DNA of 64,000 bases from Taenia hydatigena (lineage: Eukaryota; Platyhelminthes; Cestoda; Cyclophyllidea; Taeniidae), in assembly GCA_036345935.2 (NCBI GenBank), contig JADWOT020000009.1, forward strand, positions 1,192,287-1,256,286. Direction: 5' to 3'. Below the pieces are notes generated by a model. The model did not search any database. It had not been told where the DNA came from and saw only the letters and a program-made list of their open reading frames with translations. Both the position numbers and the translations under genes were made by a program. Shown here in pieces: positions 12,501 through 23,640 of this stretch; position 1 is the stretch's first letter, and every line of letters begins with the position of its first letter.

Positions 12501-15500
12501 AATTTGACTCAGTACCAAAGCCTTTTGAGCCTTTTCAGCATCGCATTCGAGGAAGGCGTAAGTAAATGTTTTCGATAAACTATTTAAGAAACGTCCGAAT
12601 CACAACAATTGGATAGAATTAACAATTTTATGGTAAGGTGGGTTCAAAATAAAAGCTGTGGACCATGCATATTACAACGCTGATATGACCAACACCTGCA
12701 CATCCTCCGAAAGTCACACAATATGAACAATTACATGCATTCTACTAGCGCCTACCAACAAGTAACTGCAGCGGGCTACTCCGAAAATCTCACGAACGCT
12801 TTCGTCAAATGACTTGAAAATGAGATTTTGCTCCTCAAGATAACCTGTATCTTGAAAAGACTGATGTCATATTAACGTAAATACTAATCAACAGGCGTCC
12901 TTTCGATCAGGAACTAGGAGAATATATTAGTTCTGATTGGTCTATCTGAAAGGAAACTCCTTCTTCATGGCCACGAAGAGCGAATGGAGATTAATCGTAA
13001 GACTGGTGTCTGTAGTTAACAAATATCCCTCCAGAGCATTAAAAACACAAATATTCAGCAGCTTACCGACGATTGCGAAATCAGAGACGAGTAGACCGCC
13101 TGTGCAATCGAATTCCCAGATGCCTCCTCTCCAATTAGCGGCATAAAGTGGGTTATTCTCAGCGCCACTCCCGGTGATGCCGGAACTCCAGCGCCATCTA
13201 ATAGTGACTGCTCCGGGTTATGTGTCAACCACCGCCCTCCTGGCGCCACATGCAGGTCCGTGACTGTAATAGGCACGGGGACACACTTGAGGAGGTAGTG
13301 TCGATACCCCACTGCCAGCGCATCCGTCGGTGCCACCTCACACAGAAGGTAGTGCTCATCATTGGGAAATAGTTTAATGAACACCAGAGCGACTCGGTCC
13401 TGTCTTGCTCGTTCTAACACTTCAATGTAGCTCGGTTGAGCGGCAGTGGATGAGGGTGAAGAGACAGATAGCGGTAACGAATATCGCACCAAACGCCCTC
13501 TATTTGCCCATCTGACTCTCCACTGACCAAGAAGGCAACGAAGACGCGAGAATATCTCCACCAATCGCGCCTGCCAACGCGTATCGTCTCCAACGAGGCT
13601 CCGCATCCCACGACTGCCAGCGCGACAGTCAATAGCAGAGGTGCGATCCAGGGCGACTCGACGTGCTGAGGGACGATTGAAGGCCATTTCGAGTTCACGA
13701 AGAAGGGGAGCGCTGCGGACGGGGTCAGAAGAAGGAAACGAGGCACGAATTTGGCCCTGTGCTGTGTTGATGCGCAATTGGAGGATTTCATGAGGGTAGC
13801 AGGGCCAGAGCACGGGTACAGAAAGGGAGAGCGGTATTTCACCGATTGATATTGGACCAGGAGAAAGAGGCAGGAGTTCATGCCTGATCTCCATGAGCAT
13901 CCGTTCAGCTCGGACTATGATTGTACGAGTTAAGAGGTTCTCGATTGAGAGACAACCACCCTGAACGAAGGAGCCGATTTTGTGCGCGTCGATGGTATTT
14001 AATTCAGGATGATGAGTCACACAGAGAGGTCGCTGTGGGTCCAATGGACTCACGTGGATGGTGATTGAGTAGATAGTCTGCCGCATTTTACCATCGGGAC
14101 CCATTACTGCCTGGTAGTTACAATTAGACAATCCACGCCAGTAGACAACCTTGATTAGCTGTCCCGGACGGTAATCCTCGATACCAAATGGGTCCGTCGG
14201 CCGCCTGGACCGCAACCGCTGGGCCTGTTCAAAGAGTACATCCAATTGCAGGGACATTGCAAAAGCGTCTATAAAAGTGAGAATGATCCCCGTGCTAGTT
14301 ATAAGCACGATTATGTGAGCATTTTCAGGCTTCCACAGGTAGCCTCACAAAACAGTTAGCTAAAGTTCTGTTCACAAAATTCATACCACTATTCCTCCCC
14401 TTTCTGTACATCAATAACAATGGTACTTCATAATCCGTACGTCTTACAATGTCACTGGGATGTAACACTAGCTCTGGTGCGATAGGATAAGGCCTACATC
14501 CCAATTTAGTGTCGTTGCTTTTGTTGGTGCTTTGAAGCTGTGTCGACCTTCACAACAATCACAATTCAGACTTGAATAAACTGAGACCGCAAAAGAAGGT
14601 GAATGCTTCTTCCCATGTTTAGTGAAGTTGTGAATAACCCAGTCAGGCGATTGAGAATAGACGGCAGCGAAGAATAAGGATATCTTAAATATTACGCTTA
14701 GTATTTTCGTCCTCACAAAGATCAAAATACCATCTCAGCAGAACAGCACCCAAGTAAGTGACACGTCAGGAACAAACCTCCCCATAACAACTTGCTAACT
14801 AACAATGGAAGATAAACTTAATTGGAGCAAATAAAAAACCACCATAACCGTCGGATCTAGAAGTCTTCTCGACATGAAGAAAGGTAACTGTGATTGTCTG
14901 TACAAGAATTATCAGGAAAACAAAAATAATGCAGTAGAACGAAAATTGTTTCAATCATGCATGTGACTGAGGGAGATTTTCAATCTCATTAAATGGCCTC
15001 ATGATGACGACATAAGAAAAAGTTTAGGTCACCCATACCAATAATCTGCCAAGCCCCCTTCAAACTAGTAACGAAGCTACTTTCTAGCATGTATATTTCA
15101 AAGCCTCTTCAAGGAAGCATAAACGATTTTAAGAAACGGAGCTCATAAACAGGACTTACGAAGCATGTCATAGAGATGGATGAGAGGAGGACGCTTATCA
15201 AAATGTGGATCAAGAATACGGGATTGAGCATGTTGCAACAAGAACCGCGTCTGCTGTGGATGAATGAGTGGTCCACTAGCTGAAAAAAAAAATATTAGAA
15301 ATTGCAAATTGTATGAAAATGCAGGGAAAATTAAAACACTTACAACTCCTATTCGGATCGGAAACAAGAAATTTAATGCCAATTATGCTCCAAGGAAAAT
15401 CAAGTGCTTCTGAGAGTAGCGTCAGGGTGACTTTGAACTCGTGTGGAACCGTGAAAACCACCCTTCCGTGTTCTAAAAATCAGTCTCCTTAAAAACACTT

Positions 15501-16179
15501 ACCGATATCAATGTTAGTAAAACGCCTCGGGCATGGAGACACGCTGAGTCGGTACTTTATTATTCTATTCAAATCCGGCAATCCCATTCTAATTTCCTCA
15601 TCTGATATAGGTTCTGGAGGAGTAAAACGAGCCTAAATGTATATTCTTCAACTAGAATGAATCGTCTCACTTTAATTGCCTTTGGTAGACGTGTGTATGT
15701 TTTGTTAACAAAAATATCGATTGCCAACAGCATGGCAAAGGGAGGCAAGCTAGGAAATAAGGCCCTACAAGTCAAATTACCGGGCAGAAATTAGATGATG
15801 CTGGTGTAGGAATGACAAGATGTTGGCGGTATCAAGGAGAAGCATACTCTGCTCCTCTAGAAAATTCGAAATTTTCTTAGGAAATGAGTTGGAGAGACCA
15901 TCAAACCTCGCATTTGTCCACTTTGGAAGAAGTATTAGCCCATTTAGTGAGTGCCTCCAGTCGAATAAACAGATTTCTTGTTCGACTGAAGAACTTCGCC
16001 AGCTCGATTTTTTTCTCAAGGTCAGTTTTGCTTGGCAGCCTTAATACGTAAAAATGAGTTTCAGCCTACAGATCGACCAAATGCATTAAATCTGTGTACG
16101 TTTTCTGACACATAAATTCTATCAAAAGAGATAACTGCACCGGCCTAGGCCGAGGAGTCACAAGACCACCAACGGACAT
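3587..16179 (-). CDS. MED14: Mediator complex subunit 14
   Basis: This is the backbone subunit of the Mediator complex, which links transcription factors to RNA polymerase II in the nucleus. The exons are 16179-16070, 16039-15907, 15875-15781, 15749-15671, 15632-15503, 15472-15344, 15279-15160, 14268-13067, 11951-11658, 11075-10999, 9875-9541, 9463-9381, 9043-8825, 8269-8228, 7899-7642, 6726-6681, 6052-5669, 4310-4039 and 3814-3587. They sum to 4236 nt (1411 aa; human about 1454), with every phase consistent. Family landmarks are read in order: EFMCQKTYTDL, then EKKIELAKFFSRTRNLF near the N-terminus (Med14 domain); GRVVFTVPHEF; SLQLDVLFEQAQRL; RLGVHPGP; YPVQGFVPLPAF; EVRLKMEATTTV; SFFRLLSLPGATLFDLV. 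The start is the first ATG (MSVGGLVTP) ahead of the conserved N-terminal block. The 42-bp exon at 8269 has a weak donor (GTCTGA) and is the least certain. Confidence 0.92.
10005..10640. repeat. degenerate GATA/GGAT-rich repeat in MED14 intron 10
   Basis: The plus strand carries many imperfect copies of GGATAGAT-like words (for example GTGGATAGATC, AACGGATAGAC, GGAATAGATGAA), spaced irregularly. There is no exact period I can define, so this reads as an old, mutated simple-sequence array rather than a fresh microsatellite. Confidence 0.35.
12438..12862 (-). other. exon-like open stretches inside MED14 intron 8
   Basis: Two minus-strand stretches look coding but are not needed by the MED14 model, whose exons 8 and 9 join in phase without them. 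The first is about 12862-12756 and reads EEQNLIFKSFDESVREIFG before a GTAGGC donor. The second is about 12572-12438 and reads TFTYAFLECDAEKAQKAL, ending in a stop after MHRIRRGV. The second resembles the RNP1 strand and following helix of an RRM RNA-binding domain. I could not join the two in a consistent phase. They could belong to a nested gene, a decayed pseudogene, or be chance. Confidence 0.25.
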
Positions 16180-16720
16180 TCCAGCGTAGCTTATAAGTAC
16201 AGTCCACACCACTCCCAATGAAAAGCTAGAGACCAATAGAATTAGAGGTCAATTACCTTAAATTAGATAAAAATTGATTTCGCGCAATGGCAGAATGATG
16301 TCTTTGCACGAAAAAAAAAATAAATTTCCGTAATCTGGATTGCAGGAGGTGAGGCAAAATGATAAGTTTGAAGCACTAGGATGTCACCAAATAAAGTTGT
16401 TACAGACTATTATGAAAAAATCTGATGCATTTAACTACAAGAGCAAAAATGCTATTGCTGTAATTTTTGCTAAGAAATACATGAAGCATGTTAATAAAAT
16501 TTAAAAGGTCCTTAAAGATGTCCTCCTCAGAAAGTTCCATTTTATGAAGTAGTTTACTACAATTATGCTTTGTCCTCAAGTTAAGCATTACAGCTTTGTA
16601 TTTATGTGACCTGCTTGTACAAGTCTTTAAAAGTAATAATCTGGTAGCCCAAGAATTCCATGAGGGCAAGAGGACATTATTCTCACAGAATGGATATGTT
16701 CGATTTTTAGTGGGGCTTGG
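16180..16720. other. 5' flank of MED14, no other gene
   Basis: This stretch lies between the MED14 start codon and retroelement copy A. It should contain the MED14 5' UTR and promoter; I see no clear TATA box or coding exon. A run of ten A follows the ACGA at about 16308. Confidence 0.4.
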
Positions 16721-17583
16721 TGTCTAGCGTCCCGAGGTTCCTCCGAAGGCAAAAGGAAGCAGAATGATAGGGTAGAACATATATATTCAACGAACAGAGG
16801 GAAATAAGCTGCTGGCATGGCCCGGATGCCAGCCTACGCAGCTAGGGCAACACGGCCACCTCTGTGACCTTCACCATAACCGGTAGTTCCAACAAACAAA
16901 GTACTACATTGCCCATCTCCTCTTTCGAACGTTGTCCCCGACGCGCCTCTTGGCACACCTCTCGCGTCAGCCATCGCAACATACTCAGTGTTGCAAGAAG
17001 CACCCCCAAGCTAACCATGCCAGTCGCCGACATTCGACGCTATTGAAGCGATGCTCGATACCAACGTCAGTGATCCCTCTTGGCAGTGCATTGGACTTGG
17101 AGTTTCGTTTGGCTTGGGAACAAAGTTCATAATAAGTGGTTCTGCCGACCACCAATATGTCCGTGAGGGAGCGTTAGCACGCCGACCTCCTTAAGCAAGT
17201 ATATTAAGGGTCATCTTTAGAACGAAACTTTCCAGGTGGTCAATAGCCAGTGTCGATTCAGTCGTTAATAGCTTTCTTGTAGAACATAGAGATGGGGTAG
17301 ATGCCGGAGGCGGACGTCGTTCTTGGCCCATCCGTTGCACATGCACTTCCTTCGCACCACTGCAACATGCCACAGACGGTAGAGGTCGGGATACAAACCC
17401 TATAGAGTCGGGTTCGCCTTCCGCTGCCACCAATGTAGCGTCTTGAGGCTCCCTCGAAGGCAAAAGAAGGTAGAATGCTAGAATAGAATATATATTCAAC
17501 AAACAGCGCACGCAGCTAGGGCAATACACCCACCTCCGTGACCCTGACCGAAAAACGGTAGTTCAAACAAAAAAAGTACTGCA
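16721..17583 (-). mobile_element. TRIM-like non-autonomous LTR retroelement, copy A
   Basis: Two direct repeats bound the element: 16721-16908 (188 bp) and 17434-17583 (150 bp, with an internal deletion). Both begin TG and end CA in the sense shown. In minus orientation the 5' LTR ends ...CGCTACA and is followed at once by TTGGTGGCAGCGG, a plausible tRNA primer-binding site. A purine-rich tract (GAAAGAGGAGATGGGCAA) precedes the 3' LTR. The internal part is only about 525 bp and has no long open frame or recognisable gag/pol, so the element would depend on others. This matches the layout of taeniid TRIMs. I see no matching target-site duplication (flanks CTTGG and GTGTC). Confidence 0.75.
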
Positions 17584-19421
17584 GTGTCACTAGCATACCC
17601 CGGAGGCTAAGCCGCTCAGCAAAGTTACAATGGCGGAGCACACTAGTGAATACTTTACAATAATTAAGCGTTTAACAACTAGCCAAAACATCACAATAAC
17701 ATCGATGTTAGGTTACGGAACCTTAAAGTTAATGTCATATCGAACTGGTGATGTTGCGGGAATCTTAAACATTTTCAATAATTTCATAGTGTTAAGTCAA
17801 GTGGATAAACCACTAATAGAAAACAATGTAAGTTGATCTTATAGACTAATTTCTCCATAAAGATGCTGACTCCAATGTTCATAGAAATTGTAACAATCAC
17901 AACGTTATGACAGAAGGGCTGGAAAGCTCCTGTCATGGCCCCGAGGCCATGACGACTTAGACGACTGCGCAGTCAAATGCAGAGTCAAGCAAACAACCGA
18001 GCTACTAAACAATGCCAATCGCCAAACAAACAATTGCATGTAATTAGCTTATCTAAGTACCACAAATTAAGCCAGCATGTTAAGGGTTGGATGCAAAAAT
18101 GCCCTTCTAATCCGTGTAACTTATTCCTCAACCACCGTATTTTCCCTCCACCTCTCATTTCGCACCCTCAGAAGGAGAGAGATCTGGCACGTATTTGGGC
18201 GGCACAGAAAATGTTTGTGTGGAAGCAAGGTTTGGGGAGAATCAATGTGTAGCCACTGCTGGGAAACCAGTGGCGTCTGCTTAGCCACGACGTTCGTGTA
18301 AACCTACGGCTTGTCACCAAAAGGCACACTCAAACAAGCATGCGTTGTGGATCATACTCAGGCTAGGAAACGGAGAATCTGGCACCTGTTCTCAGGGTAC
18401 TTTTCGGGCAAAATGAACTTTCACCCATTAAGGCGCTTAGCTGCCACCAACTAAGTCAACCTCACGTGCATGAAATTCTATCTTTCAAGTTTGTTTGGCC
18501 TGATAAAATTAAGCATTAATGGCGCTCAGTACTTCCGATTCCACGAAGCTCTTCAGGAGGAAACGGTCGAAATTGGAATTCGCTTTGCTAGGATCCACAC
18601 AAGGTATTTGCTAGGCAATTACGTTCTGCTTCAAAGCTTTTGCTGAACTGGCATAGTCACAGTTTTCATCCACCTGTAAAAATGCCAATGGGTAGCAGTG
18701 ACAAAGGAAATACGCAAAACACCTTCCAAGGGCATCAAGTAGAGAATTGGGTCCCTTGTAGAAGGAGCGCCTGCTGTCCCATCGGTCCAGGCTGCAGCAG
18801 TTGACTGGCTAGCCGTGAAATGGGTAACCAAATGCTTTTGAAAACCGCCCACGACGTTGTCTTAATAAGCAGTTGTACTGGCGACTTGAAATTAGCCAAT
18901 TTTAAAATGAACCTCCTGAAAACACTATAAATCCACAGGTAAAGAGTGTAAACTGTGTCAGGGTTACGTGGCACCAGTTCTGAGGTAATAGAATCACCCT
19001 AGTTAAAGTGCTTTTGTGTTATTTCATCCAGAGTAAATGTGCCTTAAAGGTCTCTAGGTAAGATTTGCAATCGTGTGGCTTCATGATAAGAGTGCCTCAA
19101 AGCAAAGGCGTACTTATAGGTGACCGCGTGCAAGACCTTGGGAACTAGTAGAGATAAGTGAGCTCTCGAGAGCTGGCGCCAGATTGATTGAAGTAACTTA
19201 GCAATGCTGGCATGATTTACTCGTTGCTGTCACATGCCAGTATCTGGCATTCGATTATTAAATTTTGGACGGACAAACTCACCGAATCATCCAGCATTCA
19301 AGCCGATCGGGCTTTTTTATAATTGGCGGAGTTTTAGGCGTCGTTACTAAACAACTTTGTATTATTGAGGAGTAAACAGCACAGTGACGGCTTGGATAAA
19401 CACTCTTCTGCCAGGAATGGC
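17584..19421. other. intergenic, no gene seen
   Basis: Only short open frames occur, none with family resemblance or good splice context. The 5' flank and promoter of the plus-strand candidate gene starting at 19422 should lie at the right end. Confidence 0.4.
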
Positions 19422-19970
19422 ATGACAGCGCGTCTGGTCACCTCAATGCAGCAGTCATTGTGGACGCTACTGTTGCATTTGTTTGTCGCCGTGACAATTA
19501 ATGCCTTAACTCAATCCTCAGTGAGCCCTGAAGTAAACCTATTGAAAACCCACGGAAGGGCTAGCGGACTGGTAGAAGCGAGGAGAAGTCAGGCATTTCC
19601 ATCCTTCGATCACCCACCCACTCCATTATTTTTGCGATTCTTGGGGTGAGAAGGTGTGAAAATTTGCATGTCTCGATCCTAACTGCGCCATCCGAGAAGC
19701 CTTTCTCATAACATAACTAATTACAGAACTTCCACTTCTCATAGAAATGCCCTCAACTGTATCTTCGAGTTGATCAGGCTTTTGAAAAAAGTACGCAAGT
19801 TCTTTAAAGACAAACAACAAGTCGTGTTGTTCCGTCACTTGCATGAAACGGCGCAGTGGTATCGCCCTGCTTTTATTGCCTTGGGAGCACAACCAGAGCA
19901 GAACACGAAACCGAACCAGACAGGGTGGGATGCTTTTGCACCTCTCGTGACTAGACAGGCGGATAGCTGA
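19422..19970 (+). CDS. candidate small secreted protein, two exons
   Basis: Exon 1 is 19422-19645 and exon 2 is 19727-19970, joined in phase by an 81-bp intron (GTGAGAAGG...TTACAG), giving 155 aa. The N-terminus (MTARLVTSMQQSLW, then a hydrophobic LLLHLFVAV core) looks like a signal peptide; a second Met at 19446 would shorten it. The mature part has dibasic sites (ARRS, LLKKVRK), a proline-rich stretch before LFLRFLG, and a cationic amphipathic segment. I recognise no family. A secreted peptide precursor is possible, but there is no repeated peptide and no clear C-terminal amidation signal next to a dibasic site. A 178-codon open frame on the opposite strand overlaps both exons. I prefer the plus strand for its signal peptide and splice sites. 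Confidence 0.45.
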
Positions 19971-22900
19971 CCTCACAAAGAGGCCACCGCAACACCAACA
20001 TCGACGAGGATCGTCTACCGCCGACTCAAGGGAGGGGCTGTGGCTGCCGCTCTGTAATGGCGATAACGGTGGCTGATAAATGGAAACAGAGAAGGTGCTC
20101 AATCGCGTGGATGACCTGCCCTGTTGTGTGCTTTTTAAAGGCATGTAAAACGCAAAGCTCACTAGTTCAGTACAGTGGAATTAAGCAGCTCACCTAGCCA
20201 GTGTGGGGCATAAATGCGGACACAGGGGTTACGACTACTGACTCGGTTAATCAAAAGTGTGTATACGACTCAGTTGGCGTTGGGAGTTTGCTTAGATGAG
20301 CACCCCAACGATATGTAGCGCTGCTCACCAAATGGGTATAAATGTATGCGGATATTAGCGACCGGTTTACACCCTCATTTTCCCAACTCTTCTGCGGGCA
20401 GATAACGCTTTGTTCGTCAACCTTTCTGCGGCTAAGCACCAAGATTTTGGAGGCTTTACCACAAGCAGAGTGGTTGGTAAAATCAGGCAGCACCATCCAC
20501 CACAATCATGGTCGGGATAGGCGGTCTTTAAGTTCCCCTTTTGTGAAAGACAAATAAGCAATTTAGCATCAGTAATTATTGGGGTCAATTGGTGCTATGT
20601 TTTACAAAGAGTAAAGATATCGCGCGGACCAAGGCTTGAAAAGAGGGAGGAAAAGAACAACTGCGGTGCGAAGAGACAATTAGTAAAGATGGTTTTTTAG
20701 CTCTTCAACTGTATGCATCCGAAATGAAGGAAAGTGTACGGGTGATTACGTACAGTCTGTTTAATTCTTTTGTCGCCTTTGTTCATTACTCGACCCAGAC
20801 GTTTGTGAAACGTGTTATAATGAATTTTGGCCCTTTGGAATCCTTAAGCAATGAAAAGGATGAATTGTTCATAAATAAATAATAGAGAAGTTACTTACTG
20901 AATAGGAATGATAAAACTGCATAAAGGTTATTTAGGAAGAAAACCAACGATGTAGGAATGAGAGAAAGCAACCAACTTTTCCATAGCGGGAATGCAAAAT
21001 ATGGATGCACTTGTGTCCGAAGGCAATTTTTCACTTTTGTAACAGCAATGTGATGATTTCCACTATATGCATACTCCCCAAAATGAAGAGAAGATACGCA
21101 AATCTATTAAAAGTATTGTTAGATAATCTGCTGGCTGTTTGCTGCATCAAATGTTACGTTCAAGACGTTTCTTAAATACTATTCCGGCACAAACCAACCG
21201 GAACAATTTTCCAGCCTTTCTAAATTTCGAGCTCTTTATTCTGACTGATTTACAACATATCATATCTATTTATCAGAACGCCAAATGGACAGTTTGACCC
21301 AATTTATTTGGCCTTTACTGCGCAGGTCATTATGAGGGCTTGTGACAGTGACAAAATGCTGTCACAGTAAATAAAATCATCTTCATTCTTTCAACTGATA
21401 TCATGGTGGTATTTGGCGCAGATCGATGTCCACTGGTTTCTCGTGAAAGGCAATCCAGTCCAAAGCAAAATTTGACTCACATGACTAGAGCAATGAACCA
21501 GGTTTCCAAGTCACCTTGGGTTCCCGTACAAGGGCTAAGCGGAACTAGGGAGTAAAAATTTCTGATATTTTGGTCTCAAATCAGAGCAGCCAATCGAGCA
21601 TCCTGCGCCTCCTTGTGCCTATGGCTAACTGCATGGGGTTGATAATGCATTCTACACACACATTTACTCTATTCGGTCATTCGCTCGCATTTTCGCTTGT
21701 ACCAGCATATTTTGCACGCAACCATAAAGAGGTCACATTGCACCAACAAAACATATTCTTCTTCAATACGCAGAACCATCATGGCATTTAACTAGTCGCA
21801 CTGAAGAATCTATGAATATTGGCTGGCTAAATTAATGAATAGATGGATAGATTATTCACCACTATGCTTTCATTTTGGGTCTTTCTTCCAACTAGTTCCG
21901 GCCAATGGAAAGTGTTTCTGTTCTTTAGCCCAAAGCTTCCTTCTTGAATGATTCAATAACGTAAGGCGCATCCGAAGAAAATACGCAAAAAAGGGACGTA
22001 TCCGAAAGCCGTGATCCGCCATTTCGGATTTTTCCTCGGCAATCCAATGCGTCATACGATGTCCACTAGAAAGTACCCTTACCAGGAAAAGAAAGGTGAA
22101 CTGAATTGAAAAAAAAAAAAACAAACGACTTCAACAACAAATTTGAGCCCCAAAACCCACTTCTTAAAAGTGCCTGGGACCTTAGGATGAACGCATCAAG
22201 AGCTTCCAACAACGGTCAGCCCGACTGATGCACCAGTTCATTTGTGCATGTTGTATCGCCTCGATGAATGACGAAAGCTTGGCGAATGGGCACTGACAGG
22301 TGGCAAGGAGGTTCAAAGCCTAGCAAGTTACGCATCACCTCTTCGCTTCACCTCACAAAGAAAAATCGGACAAATCGCAAGATCGTGACGCAGTGACCAC
22401 CACTTTAACGTTGTGGATCGTTGAGGGTAATAACCACTTATGTCGTTTGCCCGCCTGATGTTTTGAACACGAGGGACATCTCTCACCACACTTCTCGCAG
22501 TAAACATTGGAAAGTGCATTTTCCAAATATGAAGTACAGAAGTAAAGGGCACCAGTGACACGACATAGCATGACAGTTCATCATTATGCAGACTGGAGAA
22601 CGAAAAAGCCCTCATTATTGTGATACATTGCTGCTCCATTACCTAACTCAAGTGCTTCCAAATGCTATCGAACAAAAAAAAATTATCTGCGCACACTCTA
22701 GGGCTTGTGAGAATCAACGTTCAAAGCTGAATTCACATCGAATGTGAAATGCATTTGAGCATTGACGAATTGGGACATATGTGTTTCATTTTGCCTGAGA
22801 TACAATCAAGGGCACATTTGACAAATGCCACCACTTCATAACTGAACATGACAATGCAGTGTGAAGCAATAGTGAATAGAGGTGTTTTGCAAACAACCTT

Positions 22901-23640
22901 GGAAGTTAGCTTAAGCAAAAAGTGGAGGAAGCCACTGTCGGGAGAACTCAGTATTCATGAACTGGCTTACAAACTTTATCACCATCATTTCCCCACATTC
23001 AAGTGGGATGCCTGGTTTATTAAAATTCCTTTTCCCAGGCTACTTAAACCTGACGCCTAAAGTGATGAATAGGGAGACTGTTTCAGGGAAAAAGGCAACT
23101 GAAGTAAGAGAAAGCGAACATGCCAAAATTGGTTCGCTCATCCACGTCGAGTTCTACCTATCTACCTCTCCCCACTCCACTTGCCCGATTAAACAGCGCC
23201 TATTAAGCCCCAAAATTGCCAATCGAGATTCAAGCGAACGGGCCATACCCTTCAATTCCCTGCTAGTCACAAAGAAGAGGCGAATATGTTTCAGATTCGA
23301 CCCACGGACTTTTCAGTAGGGCATCGCACTTCATGCACGCATGTTTACCAATCAGCTGTGAAGGCAGTTAAAAGGGCCCAATGGGCTTGAAGATAACCAC
23401 GAAATAAATTGAAATGGAACAAAGAAATGAAAATACATTGATTAAAGGTGGGTGAGTAGATGGGAAGGCAAGCCAACAACTTCATCACTATCAACAATAA
23501 AACGCCATCGCCAACATCAGCGATATCAACGATGATGCTGAAAAGATGGAAGGAGCAGGCATACGGGTGATGTTTTCATTGGCAGTGGCGGTGGCAATTG
23601 GAGTGGTGGAGGATGAAGGAAGGGGAGGTAGAGCGCAGAT
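19971..23640. other. intergenic, no gene resolved
   Basis: Several open frames of 60-120 codons occur on both strands (for example 22957-23319 plus and 22328-22639 minus). None has a recognisable motif or convincing splice partners. The right end should hold the 3' UTR of the minus-strand glycogen phosphorylase. Confidence 0.35.

Noticed and set aside
16842..17529. Open frames within retroelement copy A, and the equivalents in copies B and C
   Set aside because: They fall in LTR and internal non-coding sequence, differ between copies, and show no gag or pol motifs.
19626..20162. 178-codon open frame on the minus strand
   Set aside because: It begins with GTG, shows no signal, domain or splice context, and lies opposite the better-supported two-exon plus-strand model. 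It is kept in mind as the alternative.
22328..22639. Cysteine-rich minus frame (YCEKCGERCPSC)
   Set aside because: The zinc-ribbon-like spacing is suggestive, but there are no supported splice sites or neighbouring exons. A 17-base word shared with about 51113-51129 seems to be chance.
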